In this document: one piece after another, positions 32,317 to 45,279 of the stretch
Layout: every line of letters starts with the position of its first letter
Position numbering within the stretch: position 1 is the first letter of the stretch
Notes under the pieces: generated by a model
Told to the model about the DNA's origin: nothing
Databases searched by the model: none
What the model saw: only the letters and a program-made list of their open reading frames with translations
Assembly: GCA_025642065.1 (NCBI GenBank)
Contig: JAODUP010001159.1
Location: forward strand, 79,029 to 143,028
DNA: 64,000 nt
DNA from: Paralvinella palmiformis
Taxonomy: Eukaryota; Annelida; Polychaeta; Terebellida; Alvinellidae
Reading direction: 5' to 3'
Translations under genes and position numbers: made by a program

Positions 32317-34660
32317 TTTCTAATGTATGTTATGATGAAAGTCACTTCTCTAACAACACAATAATAGTACACAAGTCTCTTAGGGGAATAAAACTAGAAA
32401 CACTTTTATTTGGGTTAACTCTATTATGTGATTGTCAGAATGTGTCAATTACACCCAGTCAATATTTATGGGTGTTTTCCAAATATGGTTCATAGAGTCC
32501 CAGTTTGGGTGTAATTTTAATCAAGAATTATATTACTATAGCGAACATACAACATAAAACGATATTGTATGCGATCATAGGGCTAATCTTACTACAAAAG
32601 CTTTTCTGCTTTGTGCGAATCATTGCTTATTTCCAAGGAAGTAAAATGAAAGCTGACTAAGTTAAGAACTCTGGCTGATACCTTTAAAAAGGAATGGTTA
32701 TAAGAGATCTGAAAGGTGATTTCGTGGGAATTTTTATATTTGGTCGTTGTTAAATAGGGCCTTACCTTCATATAGGTCCAAGTCATGTCTTCGTATTCAA
32801 TTTTAGTCGATTTGCATTGATTATTTTCGACACAGAATTTCAGATAAAGACGATAAAAGATAAAGTATACCATTGGTTACATGTAATTATTATTCCATGG
32901 GAAAACTACTGATATATACTCCTACACGTTTAAGAGAAATACGAAATGGCAAAAACTCAAAGATAGTCTTCAATCTCTATCGATATAAGCGTTATCATTA
33001 TATAATTTAGATGTAAGCCAGATAGTCTGTAGTAAGATTTAGAATATGCAATTAGATTATACTTCTTTAAAAATAGTTTTTAACGGAACTTAAAAACAAT
33101 ACTTATCTTCCATATCAACAAATACAAACTTGCTGATCTTCGAACATGCTTTATAAACACTAGTCATCTAAATTCACAAGTCCAAACACTGAAATGATAC
33201 AAATAGGATGAGTTGCATACAGTTCAAGATCAACAGTTTTCTTGCAGCAGTATCAAATACCTTATAAGCATCTAAATCACGTAAATACCACGGCTTGTTT
33301 CTCGACAACCCCGGATTAAAATAGCGTAAATCATACTCTAATTGGATTAGAAAATAGATATTACTATTCTAACACTTAAAAGAAGAAAAACATACAGGTG
33401 ATGTATCAGTTTTGATACAAACGGGCTACTTACCTATGGCTGGTCATTTTGGTCTTTATAATTGGTTACGTCGTTTAATTTTGCTAGATTACTGAACTAC
33501 ATCTAAACGTATAAAGTGTAATATGCTGCTATGAGAGTACGGTGTTATTGGATTATGCATGTCTCTAAACCTGGACGAATATGAAAATTAACATCGAATT
33601 AGTTCCGGATATTAGTTATGGAGCAATTACAAATAATATATTAACTCCATTACGTTTTCCCTATAATACGGCTGACTAATATAATAAAGTGACAATTTTA
33701 CCATTTCCCAAGCCACACTCCTTTATATGATCTAGTAAAAATGGACCACCTTCAAAAGAAGGTGTAAGTCTAAGCGATAATATATTAATATCTACATCCT
33801 TACGCAATTTCTTTTAATCTAACCTAATATAATGCTACTCCTGATTATATCTGAAACGTGAAACTGGCATACGACTTCATATTAGGTGGTGCAATAAAAA
33901 AAACTGGTGTTCTGGGGCATTTTTCAAGCTAAGCCAGTTAAGCAATCACATATAATTATCGTGCATTCATTAAGTTATAACTTATTTTAAAATACCTGTA
34001 CCACGTGCTATATCTTAGGATACTAATTTGTTAATTCGGTGCGGTGTTAGCAAAGATATAAACGTTCCACTACGATATCCCGATGTGACACACCTACTAA
34101 TGGAGCTATTGTTCCGGAGAACGTTCACCTCTTTTGGCGCACAGTATCTTTCAAACATCTCAGTCCTATATCTGGTTCATATTGAAGATGGTGTATTCGT
34201 TGTTATCGGTTGACTGATTAACTTCTATTAAATTTTATATTTAATGATACATAGAAGTATGCTGATGTATTAAATGATTCACAGCCATGAACATCCCGGG
34301 ATACGATGCATACAGTAATTAATATAGTCATTAAAGGCGAAAAGAAGACGGAGAGAAAGATAGGATAAAGAGAGTAAGCATTTGTTCAGTACCCCGAGAA
34401 ATAGACAGTCAGCAAATATTTCAGGCAGGAATACATTTATTCAAGTGACACGACATACACATACAACTATAAACGCCTCTGCACAAATATATTAATAACA
34501 GTACTACATAATTGGGTGGCCTAAATATTCGGTGTCTTCTTCGGGCACCATTCATGCGAAGTCACAATAATATTAATAAATATGATAAACATCTCATTTG
34601 CATTGAAAAATATTAAAATCATTTGCACGTGTTTTCTTTTACTCAGTTATTACATCAGCT
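31000..34660. other. Non-coding AT-rich stretch with one compound microsatellite
   Basis: Open frames of 60-115 codons here are either microsatellite artefacts (32106-32495) or lack recognisable content. Confidence 0.5.
32187..32314. repeat. (CA)n(TA)n compound microsatellite
   Basis: Interrupted CA to 32282, then TA to 32314. Open frames on both strands here are artefacts. Confidence 0.95.
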
Positions 34661-34679
34661 AAATTGGAAAAAAACACAT

Positions 34680-35303
34680 ATTGGCCAAGAAACCTTTCTT
34701 ACAAACAATTTCATTCTACAGAAACCGCTCCACGGAATGTTCATAATGATATATCATTAACCATAAACACAGAAAAGATCACAGCACTAATACCATTAAA
34801 TGTATCTCCAATTTATAACACCAGCGACCTTTCTGTTCTTCTGGATCGCCTCTCTGAATGGCATCGCATATTTGGCATATTATTCACTGGGGTCTTCTCA
34901 TTCTTAACAATTAGATCTTAATCAATAAAAATGTTCAAAAGAGTTGGTTTTCGAACCTATGTATCTATGTTTCATGCTGTCTCTAGCGCGCAAGCCCAGA
35001 AAACTCCGTTCATCTGGTTTCACTTCCTGGCCTGTTCTCAGGTTTGAAACTCACATTGGCATGTGATTTTTCAGTTGCTGCCCCATGTGTTTGTAATTCA
35101 CTCCCTGAACATGTAAAGTCATCAAATAGCATACTTTCTTTATGTTAGCATTTGAAAACTAACCTATTCAGGCTTGCTTATCTCTCCTAAGTTGCCTTTG
35201 CAGCCGATCAGTTGTTGATGAATTTTGTATCGCACCTTGACTATGAGCTTCCCCACTTTATACACCAGGTGCACCACTTAGCTCGATTCGTTTCGTTATA
35301 GAA

Positions 35304-35376
<73 letters not shown>
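34680..35376 (+). mobile_element. LINE family D (CR1/L2-like) RT remnant with (ATT)n tail
   Basis: First part: HSTETAPRNVHNDISLTIN, LSVLLDRLSEWHRIFGI and FSFLTIRS-stop, equal to RT blocks up to the region before the catalytic box. The YADD region is deleted. It resumes near 34985 and ends with DFSVAAPCVCNSLPEHVKSS and HLKTNLFRLAYLS (35060-35190), then about 110 bp and (ATT)n at 35308-35376. The 85-codon open frame at 34664-34921 is this RT, not a host gene. Confidence 0.82.
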
Positions 35377-35379
<3 letters not shown>

Positions 35380-35600
35380 ATCATCATCGTAGTCATCATT
35401 ATCATCGTTATTTTATTAAGTCTAATCGATTTAACCGTCTTGTCTGAATAGCCCCATTTGTTGAAAATCATTAAGCCGAAGAAATATTTTGCAGGTTCAG
35501 ATTTAGGGTAGATTCATGGTCTAACTAAAGACATTTGCAGTAGGATCATATATTGCTGATCATTCTACACGTTTCGAAAGCAACTGTACTTAGTAATAAT

Positions 35601-35805
35601 GGGCGCCTTCGTGGTCTAACTGGTAGTTCGTTGGGTCACAGATCATTACCACCTGAGTTCGAACCTCGGCTTGAGCATATCTGAAGGATGTTTCATCTTT
35701 GACTTCGCTTAATTCATTACATTTGGAGGTCGCTCAGCCCGTTTAGCCTACCATGTGCAGAAAGCTGGCCGTAAAACATCAATCATCATCATCATCTTCA
35801 TCATT
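35601..35805 (+). mobile_element. tRNA-derived SINE, family 1 (second copy)
   Basis: Begins GGGCGCCTTCGTGGTCTAAC with box A TGGTCTAACTGGTAGTTCG and box B GAGTTCGAACCTC. The shared body GACTTCGCTTAATTCATTAC and CCGTAAAACATCAATCATCA follows, ending in a (TCA)n tail. No RT homology, as expected for a SINE; it depends on a LINE partner. Confidence 0.85.
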
Positions 35806-38455
35806 ATTTTATAATAGCATATAGCGACAGTATTGCTTAATTATGATATAATCATATTTGTATGCTATTTTCTTTTGTAATCATTTTGTGTGTGTTACGT
35901 ATGTATGATTGTATGTGCTATGAGTGTTTTACATGGAAAATCGACCTATCTATCTATGTATTACTATTCGAGAAGTGAATATTTCAATCCCTGATAACAA
36001 GAGGGTAGAAGTCGGTTTAACTTAATTGAAATCAGGTTATTACCATGGGTTTGTTACGTATTATTGCATGTTATATGTAATAGTCACTGCGGTAATATGC
36101 GATGGTTGGATCGTCTTTCAAATCCCATATGCATGCTTAGTTATCACAGTCGAATACTCTGATATATGTTTACAAAGGATGTACGCAAAACATTGATGGC
36201 ATATATGCCACATATAGCATTATATGGTACCGTGCCACATGTAACATACGACAGGAGGCAATCTGACATGACATTCAATCATATCAGATGAGAAAAAATG
36301 ATCTAAAATGTGATAATAACCTTTCGTAAAATGACATGATATGATATAATTGGACATTCTTGACGCATTCTAGCATACTACACAGCATGAACGAAAAATA
36401 ACTAGGTATCAGCTATTATAACATGAGATGGCTGACTGAAGTACTACATAATCATATACGTCCAGAATTGTTTTAAATTCCCAAAATTTTAAATTCCATT
36501 AAGTCGAGTACATCTCTAGAATTCTTACCTCAGCTACACTGTTCAAATATATCATAATCTCAAATAAATGTGTATTCAACACCAAGTTGTCACCTGTAGC
36601 AATTTTACTAAGAAATGCAATTAGTCAAATAGTCTTCATAGCAACTTATGGTAAATTTGATCTTTTAAATTTAGCTATATTTTCACTTGAAGGTAAATAA
36701 GTAATAGCAGGGATAAAATGATAGTTGGGTTCATATAAATATGTATTTCTTATTATTGATGATTGCTTCATTTCTATAGCACTCAAGTAATATTATATAC
36801 AGTGTCGTATGGACGTCCTGTTATTATATGCGGCAGCTTTGCTAGTATTAATACATACAAACGCGGCTAATTTCTTTGTTTCATATAGAAGAAATTTTCT
36901 ACGCATAATTAAAAAGGTCATGAAAGGACCACAACGAACAATAATTGTATTACTGTCTTGGTGTAACTGTCTTGACGTGGGTTTTTCCAATTGATAGCAT
37001 TCTTGTGACACGTTTGAAGACGGTTGCCATCCTATATTAAAGTTTGTCTCGTGATATATAATTGTAGTATAAACAACTGCATTATAAATATATTGTCATG
37101 CTTGGCTTAGATCTTCTTTCCGCCAGCAGTGACTTTTCTTTTTAGCATCCTTGTCTTTCTTCTTTTCCAACATAATTATCTTCTCTGCTCTTGTTTCAGT
37201 TTGTGTTTTTATCTGCTTCATCAAATGCTCAACATTAGCCGACAAAACCTGGAATATACGGCCGAGGGAATGCTATTTCGGAAAATGAAACGATCAGGCC
37301 AAATATATTCATAAAATAATAATATGTCCAATGTATACAGACTGCATTCGATTTATATATCATGAGATGGGTGTAAAATGATTATTACTAAATGCGCATT
37401 CGATATACTGTGGTATTTTTCACAATTATCCTGACCCTTTTATAGTAGTTTTAATGGTTCTAGCAAAAATAGTGTTATATATTATGACTTGGATATATGT
37501 GGCACAGAATAATTAAGTAGGGCATCTAAAACATTTTGAAAGCGTCCGGATAATACTCATCCAAGATGTTAAAGTCGGAAATAAAATGCGATTTAAAATC
37601 AAATATAACGAACCAACTTCCATACAGTTAAGGTAATGATACACTGTCTCACTCAAGCTCGCCCTTCATACAGTTATTTTGTTAATTTCCTAACCATTTA
37701 TAGCATTGATATAACCTCATAATTTTTTAAGCATTATAAAACTTTGTTGCTCATAATTAATATTTCAAATATATATGCATGATCACAAATTGACTCCGAT
37801 AAAGCGCCTGTGTTAATAAAATACGGATGCAAAAGTCCATCTGGATAAAGACCGAATGGACAATAACCTTTATAACAAAATTAAATTTCTTTGGCATGAT
37901 TATTTTCTTCATCATTAAATTATTAAATTAAAAAATAACAGACAACTAATATTAAGGATTACAAAAACTAAGAATTCAAATTTTTAGCTATAATTGATAG
38001 GATACTGAATAACATTTATAAAATGAATCTTCTTCTATATGTTATAATCTTGTACAGGGAAATAATTATATTGTACCCAGAATTCCCAGATTAATAATTT
38101 TTAAAGTTTGATTGAATGAAAGGAGGTCGGATTCGAACAAACAACTACCAGGAAAACGCGGAAGATTAATTTGAATGAAATAAAGTAGATTTCCATGTAC
38201 TTTCACAAGAAGAAGAATTAGATTGCATGAGAATGATTAATTCTATATCTGGAAAATAAGGGGTAAGCCTTTCTCATATATTAGATGAGAACCTTTCCCG
38301 AACCTCTATTCCATTTACAATAAACTATGAATAAAGCCAAACCACAGTTAATATTCTTTAAACTTAATGCAGCTGTAGGTTTCTGGTGTTGAAATTGATG
38401 GTAATATATTCAATCACACGATTTAAAGTATTTAACTGCATAGAAATCATTAAGT
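35806..38455. other. Non-coding stretch; one signal-peptide-like short open frame
   Basis: 36809-36994 (+) reads MDVLLLYAAALLVLIHTNA and then about 40 basic/hydrophobic residues. It looks like a secretory signal, but the opposite strand is open too and no neighbouring exon is evident, so it is not called a gene. Confidence 0.4.
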
Positions 38456-38459
38456 CGTT

Positions 38460-39550
38460 AGATCCTGTTTCCATCATGGACATGCCTAACTGTTCTATCA
38501 ATGGCAGACCCTGTCAGAAGGTGCTTAAAGGAGAACCATTATATATATTTAAAATCTTTTGAGTGGATACATCATTAAAACAAGTAGGCATATCTTTGTC
38601 GGGCTTATTAATATTTGGAATGACAGTCTGAAATTTGTGTAGTACTTAGTTATAACAGCGAACACACTCCTTTGATATTCCTTGTATGCTTTGATCTTTT
38701 TTTATAATATTCTAATTTAGAAGAGGCAATTGTGTTTTAAACCCGAATATTATTAGCTTTAGATATTTCAAAATGAATATATAAACTCGTCCTAGTCAAC
38801 AACCGCTTAAAATACCATCCATGTTTCCTTGCATCCCGTATATTCGTATTGGACCATGGAATTAATGGCCATTTTCGTTGTTCTTGAAAGTGCATGCTCC
38901 TTCATAAGGTCCCGTAATGTGGACAGATTAAAATATAATAGATGATCAATGTTATTCGGCGGATAAAATGCCCAAGAAGAGAACAACCCTTGCCCCAGAT
39001 CAGAGAGACAATTATGCTTGTCAATCGACTTATAATTTCTTTATGAAATAATATGTTTCTATAACAATATATCAATATTAGTAAGAAAATGATCAGCCAG
39101 CATAGAATATACATACACACCCATGATCAAATAATCATAACAATGGCAGGTCAAAAGATTTAAAACGTGACCATATATGTTTGTAGTTTCGTATAGATGC
39201 TGTCACAGATTGGTCAAACTAAAAAAATATAACCAGGTTGTTCGGTATATGCATTCCACTGATATACCCAGTCTATTCTAAAAGTCAGATAAGATCAACA
39301 GATCACCACTGTTGGTAACGAGAGGAATATCTTTAGCTAGGCGAAATCGTTAGATAATAGCTATACGAATTTTACTTACACACGATACCAAAAAAATTGA
39401 TAATGTTCAGAATATTTAGAATGAGTGTGAGTCGGAGCAGCAAGATAAGATGAATATCCAGTTAGACAGCGTTAACAATTGTCTTGTCTGAAACATTACC
39501 AGACATCAAGTTTCTGTATTTTTAATAGCATCGAGAACCAAATCATTAAA
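38460..39550 (-). mobile_element. LINE family A, endonuclease and linker, decayed antisense copy
   Basis: Aligns on the + strand with 43960-45130. Shared text includes catggacatgc..tgttctatcaatggcagaccctgtcagaaggtgct (in pieces), the ggcatatctttgtcgggctta stretch, and, at 39440-39545, aatatccag..caacaattgtc with ctgaaacattaccag. Strongly diverged, no open frame longer than about 70 codons. Confidence 0.8.
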
Positions 39551-39640
39551 TCATTATCAACCTAAAATGCTCCATCATATTTGTTACATGTCAATTGAGA
39601 ATTCATTCGACCAGTCATTATACATTCTTCAGATTATGTG

Positions 39641-39641
<1 letters not shown>

Positions 39642-39722
<81 letters not shown>
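39642..39722. repeat. (TA)n microsatellite
   Basis: About 40 perfect units. Confidence 0.95.
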
Positions 39723-39725
<3 letters not shown>

Positions 39726-39849
39726 CTCCCATTGACGACCTCTGCTGCCGCCCTTCTAGTTCATTGAAGTCTTGATTGTTCAATGATGTTCTTAATCCTT
39801 GTGAGAGCAACATATTCTTCCTTACGACCTTCCTGCTATGTTGCATTGT

Positions 39850-42215
39850 CTTGGCTCACCAAGGTGGTAAGGGTCAGCAATTGCTTGAACGATCATCAGA
39901 TTACCCTACTAGTTGCTTGATAAGGTGTCTTTAATATGATCAGCTGTTTATTTATTTATTTATTTCATTTTCCACAAGGGCATGGGTAGACAAATATATA
40001 TCTCTGTATAAGTTGTTTTTTGAAAATGTTAGAAATTCAGGTAAGGTTGCCTGTACCCAAATTAATTGTTTATTATAATAAGATGCCATACTTATCTTTG
40101 ATGCGACATCACTGAATTTAATGCAGATTGGCAGCCTTAAAACACTTAATCAATTTAATTATTGACAAATGTACTGACATGTACTACATATTATCTAGTT
40201 GGAAATCTACGCCAATTTCTCACTTCATTTCTGGGACATATATATTTTAGCGGTTTTCCCTTGATTAATAATAAATACATTTGTCCTGGATCATAATCGC
40301 ACATTTTCTACAAGAGGTTTCTCTCTTAAAAGTTGTATTATGGCGATATCTCATTTCCGGGGATAATCATATGTTCTAAATAAGACGAAATGCTTAAATT
40401 AATAAACACCATATTATCAGTTGTTGGTTCCCTCATGACAAAATTAGATATAATGTGATATTACATGATACAGGACAAACTTTTACATGGCAAAGTATGA
40501 CGTCATAATACATGCAGTCTTGAACATACTTTTGTCTTACCAATTATGCAGTCCTATCAAAATGCACACCATTACTTTACCGAAGATAACCTGGTATATG
40601 AAAAAATTGAATGCTATATTTAGGTGCTTTTTCAGTATTAATTATCTAAAAACGGTATTTTCCTTCTTGTGTGCATTTGATCCATTAGTTATGTTACTTT
40701 TACACTTTAGGAAGACATCACAATCAAATGAAAACATTAATAAAATGGCAAGCTGTTTAGCACCCTCAATATATTTAAATTCAGTAATTTATCCTAACTT
40801 TAATATTTTACGTCAAGGTAAATAATAAATAGTGGATAGGTGAAAATATATAAGTTTATGGGGGTACTTGATATTATTTATTGTTTTTATCGACAATTTG
40901 CGGCGCGGTAGTAGTGTGATATATGGTGTCGCATACAGATATTAGTTTGCTATGTAGCAGCTGTGTTAAGGTAATACATAAAAACCTAGTTTCGTGTTCT
41001 CTCACATTGAACAAATATCCATCCTTATAGTATTTGCGTATATGAGTAGAAATAAAATGTCAGTCAAGAGATTTCAAGATTTCAATAAACAAAGTGCGTA
41101 GGCAGAGATAATACTGTTCAAGAAATCCATGAAAGAAAAGGATGATATTCCACCAACATAGAAAACGTCTTCTGTCAATTACATTAATATGTTTTTGTAG
41201 CTACCATTGACATAATTTATATGCACCTATTACAAACAGTGCCGACTGTGCATTAAATCCTTTCTCATTAGATATCATTATCTTAATCGCAATAGTCATC
41301 CTTACACGATCTGTGTCGTTTCTCTTCTGGTCATTTCATCTTCCTTCTATTTCAGCAAGATCATCTGGATTCAGTTTGTTTTATGTGTCTTCTTCACCAT
41401 TACCTTCCTTTCTTTTCTCCTGTTTTCTGTTCTATGCTCATCTTCAATTTAATTAATATTGTATTATCCTGTATTATTTTATCGGCTTAGCTTATATTCT
41501 CTTGCCCTTGTATGTTTTCTTTCCATGTAGTTCAGCTTCACTAGAAAGTATCCGCAAATATGTTAATCATGCCTAAATTGGGTCTATTTATATCCTGAAT
41601 ACTTATTTAACTATCACGGTCATACAATCTGTGGCAATCGAAAGAGAATAGCTCGTTATAACCTATTTGATCAAAATTAAAGACACACAAGAAGATTATT
41701 GATGGCACATATCAGATGAATAAATATAGAGAGGTATGAACAGGATAAAAAGGGGAGGCTTAGTTCAAATACAATTCACAAACTTCCATATGGTTAATAT
41801 CGGGATATTGTATCTAGTTTAATATCGATCTTTTCTCTAACTTTATCGAGATAATGTGTTGTAGAATTTAATATTTGCAGCATTCTAAAAAATTGAAATA
41901 CAAGTTTAATTTTACATTATTCTCAAATCGGTGTATGTTGTTCAGCTTTTCAGATAGACTTGCCATTCCTTCTGTATTGTGTTTATCAAATAAGCCTTTG
42001 GGGCAAAAGTTTAACCGAAAAGACCTCCAGAGAAACATAATGACCATTTTAGTGTTTTCTTGCTGTTTCTTCGACAACTGTGACTGATTAATTTAAATCA
42101 CGAAATTAAAAAATTGTTGCTAATTACTAATTAACAAACGGTATTATTAATATCCCGTATAAGTAATCAGTTTCAAATACACCATTGAATAGCTTAAAGG
42201 AAATACCAGATAACA

Positions 42216-42221
<6 letters not shown>
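39850..42221. other. Non-coding AT-rich stretch
   Basis: Open frame of 112 codons at 40487-40825 (+) has no recognisable domain. A (TTTA)n-like run occurs near 39950-39965. Confidence 0.5.
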
Positions 42222-42246
<25 letters not shown>

Positions 42247-42372
42247 GTATATTTAATAAAGCGCCCTTACTAGCAGGAGCCATCCAAAGGCGCTGTACAA
42301 ATAATATGTAATTATAATAATACCCCAAATAATATGTCTGTAAAAACCCTGTAATGATTTAAAAGATAATAA

Positions 42373-42627
42373 TTATTTATCTGTGAAAGCGACCTTAAAT
42401 GGGTGTGTTTTTAGAAGAGACTTAAAATTTCCAAGAGGCGACGCATTTCTAATATTTGCCGGCAACTTATTCCACAAAGTGGGGGGCTGCAACACTAAAC
42501 GCACAATCACCATATGACTTGAGCCGAGACACTGGCACCTGCAATAGTATCTGACTGGATGACCTGAGTTTTCGGGATGACTTTCTAATGGAAACCAGTT
42601 CACACAGGTATTATGGGGCCATATCAT
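42373..42627 (-). pseudogene. LINE family A ORF2 C-terminus
   Basis: Frame-shifted continuation. The end reads PPTLWNKLPANIRNA and FKSLLKTHPFKVAFTDK-stop, matching the LWNxLP and LKTHLF motifs at the end of CR1/L2 ORF2s. About 130 bp of 3' UTR follows before the (ATT)n tail. Confidence 0.8.
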
Positions 42628-43075
42628 TAATAGATTTATAAGTTATTAACATAATCTTAAAATGGATACGCTGTCTAACAGGTAGCCAATGTAGTTTTTG
42701 AAGAATTGGGGTGATATGATCATATTTTCTAGTAGTTGTCACAATGCGAGCTGCACTATTCTGAATTCGCTGAAGGCGATTAATGTTATAATCAGATATG
42801 CCATATAACAGGGAGTTACAATAGTCTATACGAGATGTAACAAAGGCATGAACTACAGTTACAAGTGATTCTTGTGTCAAGAATGCTTTTAAACAGTGGA
42901 TGTTCTTAAGATGGTAGTAGGTAGCTCGGAATACTGATGTGACATGTTCATGCATGTTAATATATTGGTCAAAAATAACCCCTAATTTTTTTACTGACCC
43001 ATTAGGGGTAATCGAAGATGCACCCATCTGTAATGCTGGTGTATTTAGGGATTTAACACAATGTGGTGATGCCAA
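42611..43075 (-). pseudogene. LINE family A RT thumb/C-terminal domain
   Basis: In frame with the RT core apart from the stop at 43079-43081. Motifs VKKLGVIFDQYINM, VTSRIDYCNSLLYG, RLQRIQNSAARIV and LHWLPVRQRIHFK are the usual conserved C-terminal blocks of CR1/L2/Jockey RT proteins. Ends near SINDMAP where the frame shifts. Confidence 0.88.
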
Positions 43076-43078
43076 ATA

Positions 43079-43741
43079 TTAAATATTTGTTTTATTATCA
43101 TTTAGTTTTAGAAGATTTTGAGTGATCCATAGCCGAATATCGGCAATACAATGTTCTAAATTCTTCAAGGAAGAGGAGAAATTTAACTCATTGTCAGGAT
43201 CCAGTGATATATACAGCTGTGTGTCATCAGCATACAAGTGATATTTAATCCCATATCGCTGAACAATGATCCCAAGAGGACGGGTATACATTGCGAAAAC
43301 CAGAGGACCAATAACTGAACCCTGTGGTACACCAGATAACAAAAACTGAATGTCATATACAATACCATGAACAGACACTAACTGGGAGTGATGTTCCAGA
43401 TAGGATCCAAACAATACAAGTACTCTACCTGACAGACCAAACATGTCTTTTAACCTAGAGAAAAGTACATTACGGTCAACTGTATCAAATGCAGCAGACA
43501 GGTCCAGAAGAACATGTATTACTGGCTTACCTTGATCAATTGACATCATAATATCATTTTTCACCCTAACCAAGGCTATTTCAGTGCTGTGACCACATTC
43601 ATAGGCAGACTGTAGTGATTCATTAAGGTTATTATTGATTAAATATTTGTTTAGATGGAAAGCAACTGCCTTTTCTATAACTTCAGATAAAAATGTAAGA
43701 TTTGAAACAGGTTTGTAATTGTTTAGAATATTACAGTCCAC
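43079..43741 (-). pseudogene. LINE family A reverse transcriptase core
   Basis: 220 codons with the RT blocks in order: NYKPVSNLTFLSEVIEKA, LQSAYECGHSTEIAL, LLDLSAAFDTVD (first catalytic Asp), LSGVPQGSVIGPLVFAMY, and YHLYADDTQLY with the YADD catalytic box. Catalytic residues are intact. It terminates at NDNKTNI-stop, after which the same frame continues downstream. The preceding frameshift lies in an eight-T run at about 43745-43752. Confidence 0.9.
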
Positions 43742-43908
43742 AGTGTTTTTTTTACTAATGGTTTTACAAGGGCAGCTTTCATGGTTCTTGGGAAAACACC
43801 CAGAGATAATGATTTATTAACTATATTTGTAATTGGGTTTATCAGAACATCCAGACAATCTTTCACAAGCCATGTAGGCATAGGGTCAATTGCACAGAAA
43901 GCATTAGA

Positions 43909-44930
43909 TCACTTTTTCACCAACTGTCTGATATCAGTCTCTGTAAAAGGCTCAAATGTATCCATCACGGATATGCAGGACTCTTCTACCAATGGCTTAC
44001 CCTGTGATAAGGTGCTGGACTGGAACCCAATATGTATATTTAATATTGTTTGACGGAAGAAGTTATTAAAACAATGGGCCATATCTTTATCTGAGTTGAT
44101 ATTATTTGGGAGGACAGTTTGACTTTTATGTAATACTTTATTCACAACACTGAAAACAGTCCTTTGATTTCCCTTGGATGCTTTGATCATTTTATTATAA
44201 TATTCAGATTTAGCAGAGGCAAGGGTATTTTTAACTAGAATTTTACTGACCTTGAACATTTCAAAATGAACACACAAACTGGTCCTGATCCACAGCCGCT
44301 CACAATACCTTCTGTGTCTCTTTGCAGCCTGTATGTTCTTATTATACCATGGAAGCATTGGTCTGCTTGGCATTTGCTTTGTCCTTAAAGGTACATGTTG
44401 ATCTACAATGTATCTCAATGTATTATTATAGAGATGCACCAGATGATCCACATCATCCGGTGGATCCAATACCAGAGAAGAGGCTCGCAGATCAGCAAGA
44501 AAAGCCTCCTTGTCAATTGACTTATATCTTCTATATGAAATAACTTTAGCTGAAACAGATTGTTTCTGTAAAGATACATTAATGTCAACAAGGAAATGAT
44601 CAGACAGCATGGAAGACACAGACACACCTTTAATCAAATTGTCACCATCATGGGAGATGACACGATCTAAGATGTGACCATGTCTGTGTGTTCTTTCTTG
44701 AACATGCTGCCTGAGATTGGCAGATCTAAGAATGTCAGCCAGTTGTTTGGTATCTGCATTCCTCTGGCAATCCCAATGTATATTGAAATCACCTAAGATC
44801 AACAGATGACCACTATTGGTAGCAAGAGAGTCAACAAATCCCGAAAATTCCTTGAAGAAATCTGCTGTTTTCAGGCCATTTTTCTTAGTGGTTTGTAATC
44901 GGTAGATAATAGCTACACGAACACTTATCC
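43909..44930 (-). pseudogene. LINE family A ORF2, C-terminal endonuclease half and linker to RT
   Basis: Open for about 340 codons. It resumes at RVAIIYRLQ, followed by LLILGDFNIHWD (endonuclease GDFN motif), HGHILDRVIS and MLSDHFLVD (SDH catalytic motif). Next comes the linker with VPLRTKQMPSRPMLPWYN and YCERLW, typical of CR1/L2 ORF2. It stops at an in-frame TGA where the copy at 24 kb has TCA (Ser), so the stop is a point mutation. Confidence 0.85.
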
Positions 44931-44959
44931 CCCCAGATATAAAAGTCAGTTGCTAATTT

Positions 44960-45279
44960 TCAAATGCCGACTCCCCCACTTTTTTTGTGAATCCGAGCTG
45001 CATGGTGGAATGAATATCCAGCTGGAGTCACATCACCAACAATTTTCTGGTCTGAAACATTACCAGTCAGCCAAGTCTCTGTAATGACAAGAGCATCAAG
45101 ATACATATCCTTAACAACATCAGATATTTCATCAGATTTATTACAGATCGACTGACAGTTAATAAGACCAATACTTACATTTGTACAGCTGTGCCATTAT
45201 ATGGTGTTATTGGCACAGTGATCAAATTACTGGCATCAGACCCAATCTGCTTTGGATGTTTTCCACTACGTGGGCGCAT
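44960..45279 (-). pseudogene. LINE family A ORF2, N-terminus of AP endonuclease
   Basis: Starts MRPRSGKHPKQIGSDASN and reaches ITPYNGTAVQ. One missing A (compared with the copy at 1104) then shifts the frame, and it continues as VSIGLINCQSICNKSDEI and LVITETWLTGNVS. The INCQS..NK and TETWL motifs are the Asn and Glu catalytic motifs of LINE endonucleases. The frame ends in a stop after KSGGVGI, where the rest of the endonuclease centre is deleted. Confidence 0.8.

Noticed and set aside
40487..40825. 112-codon open frame
   Set aside because: No domain, no neighbours, composition like surrounding non-coding DNA.
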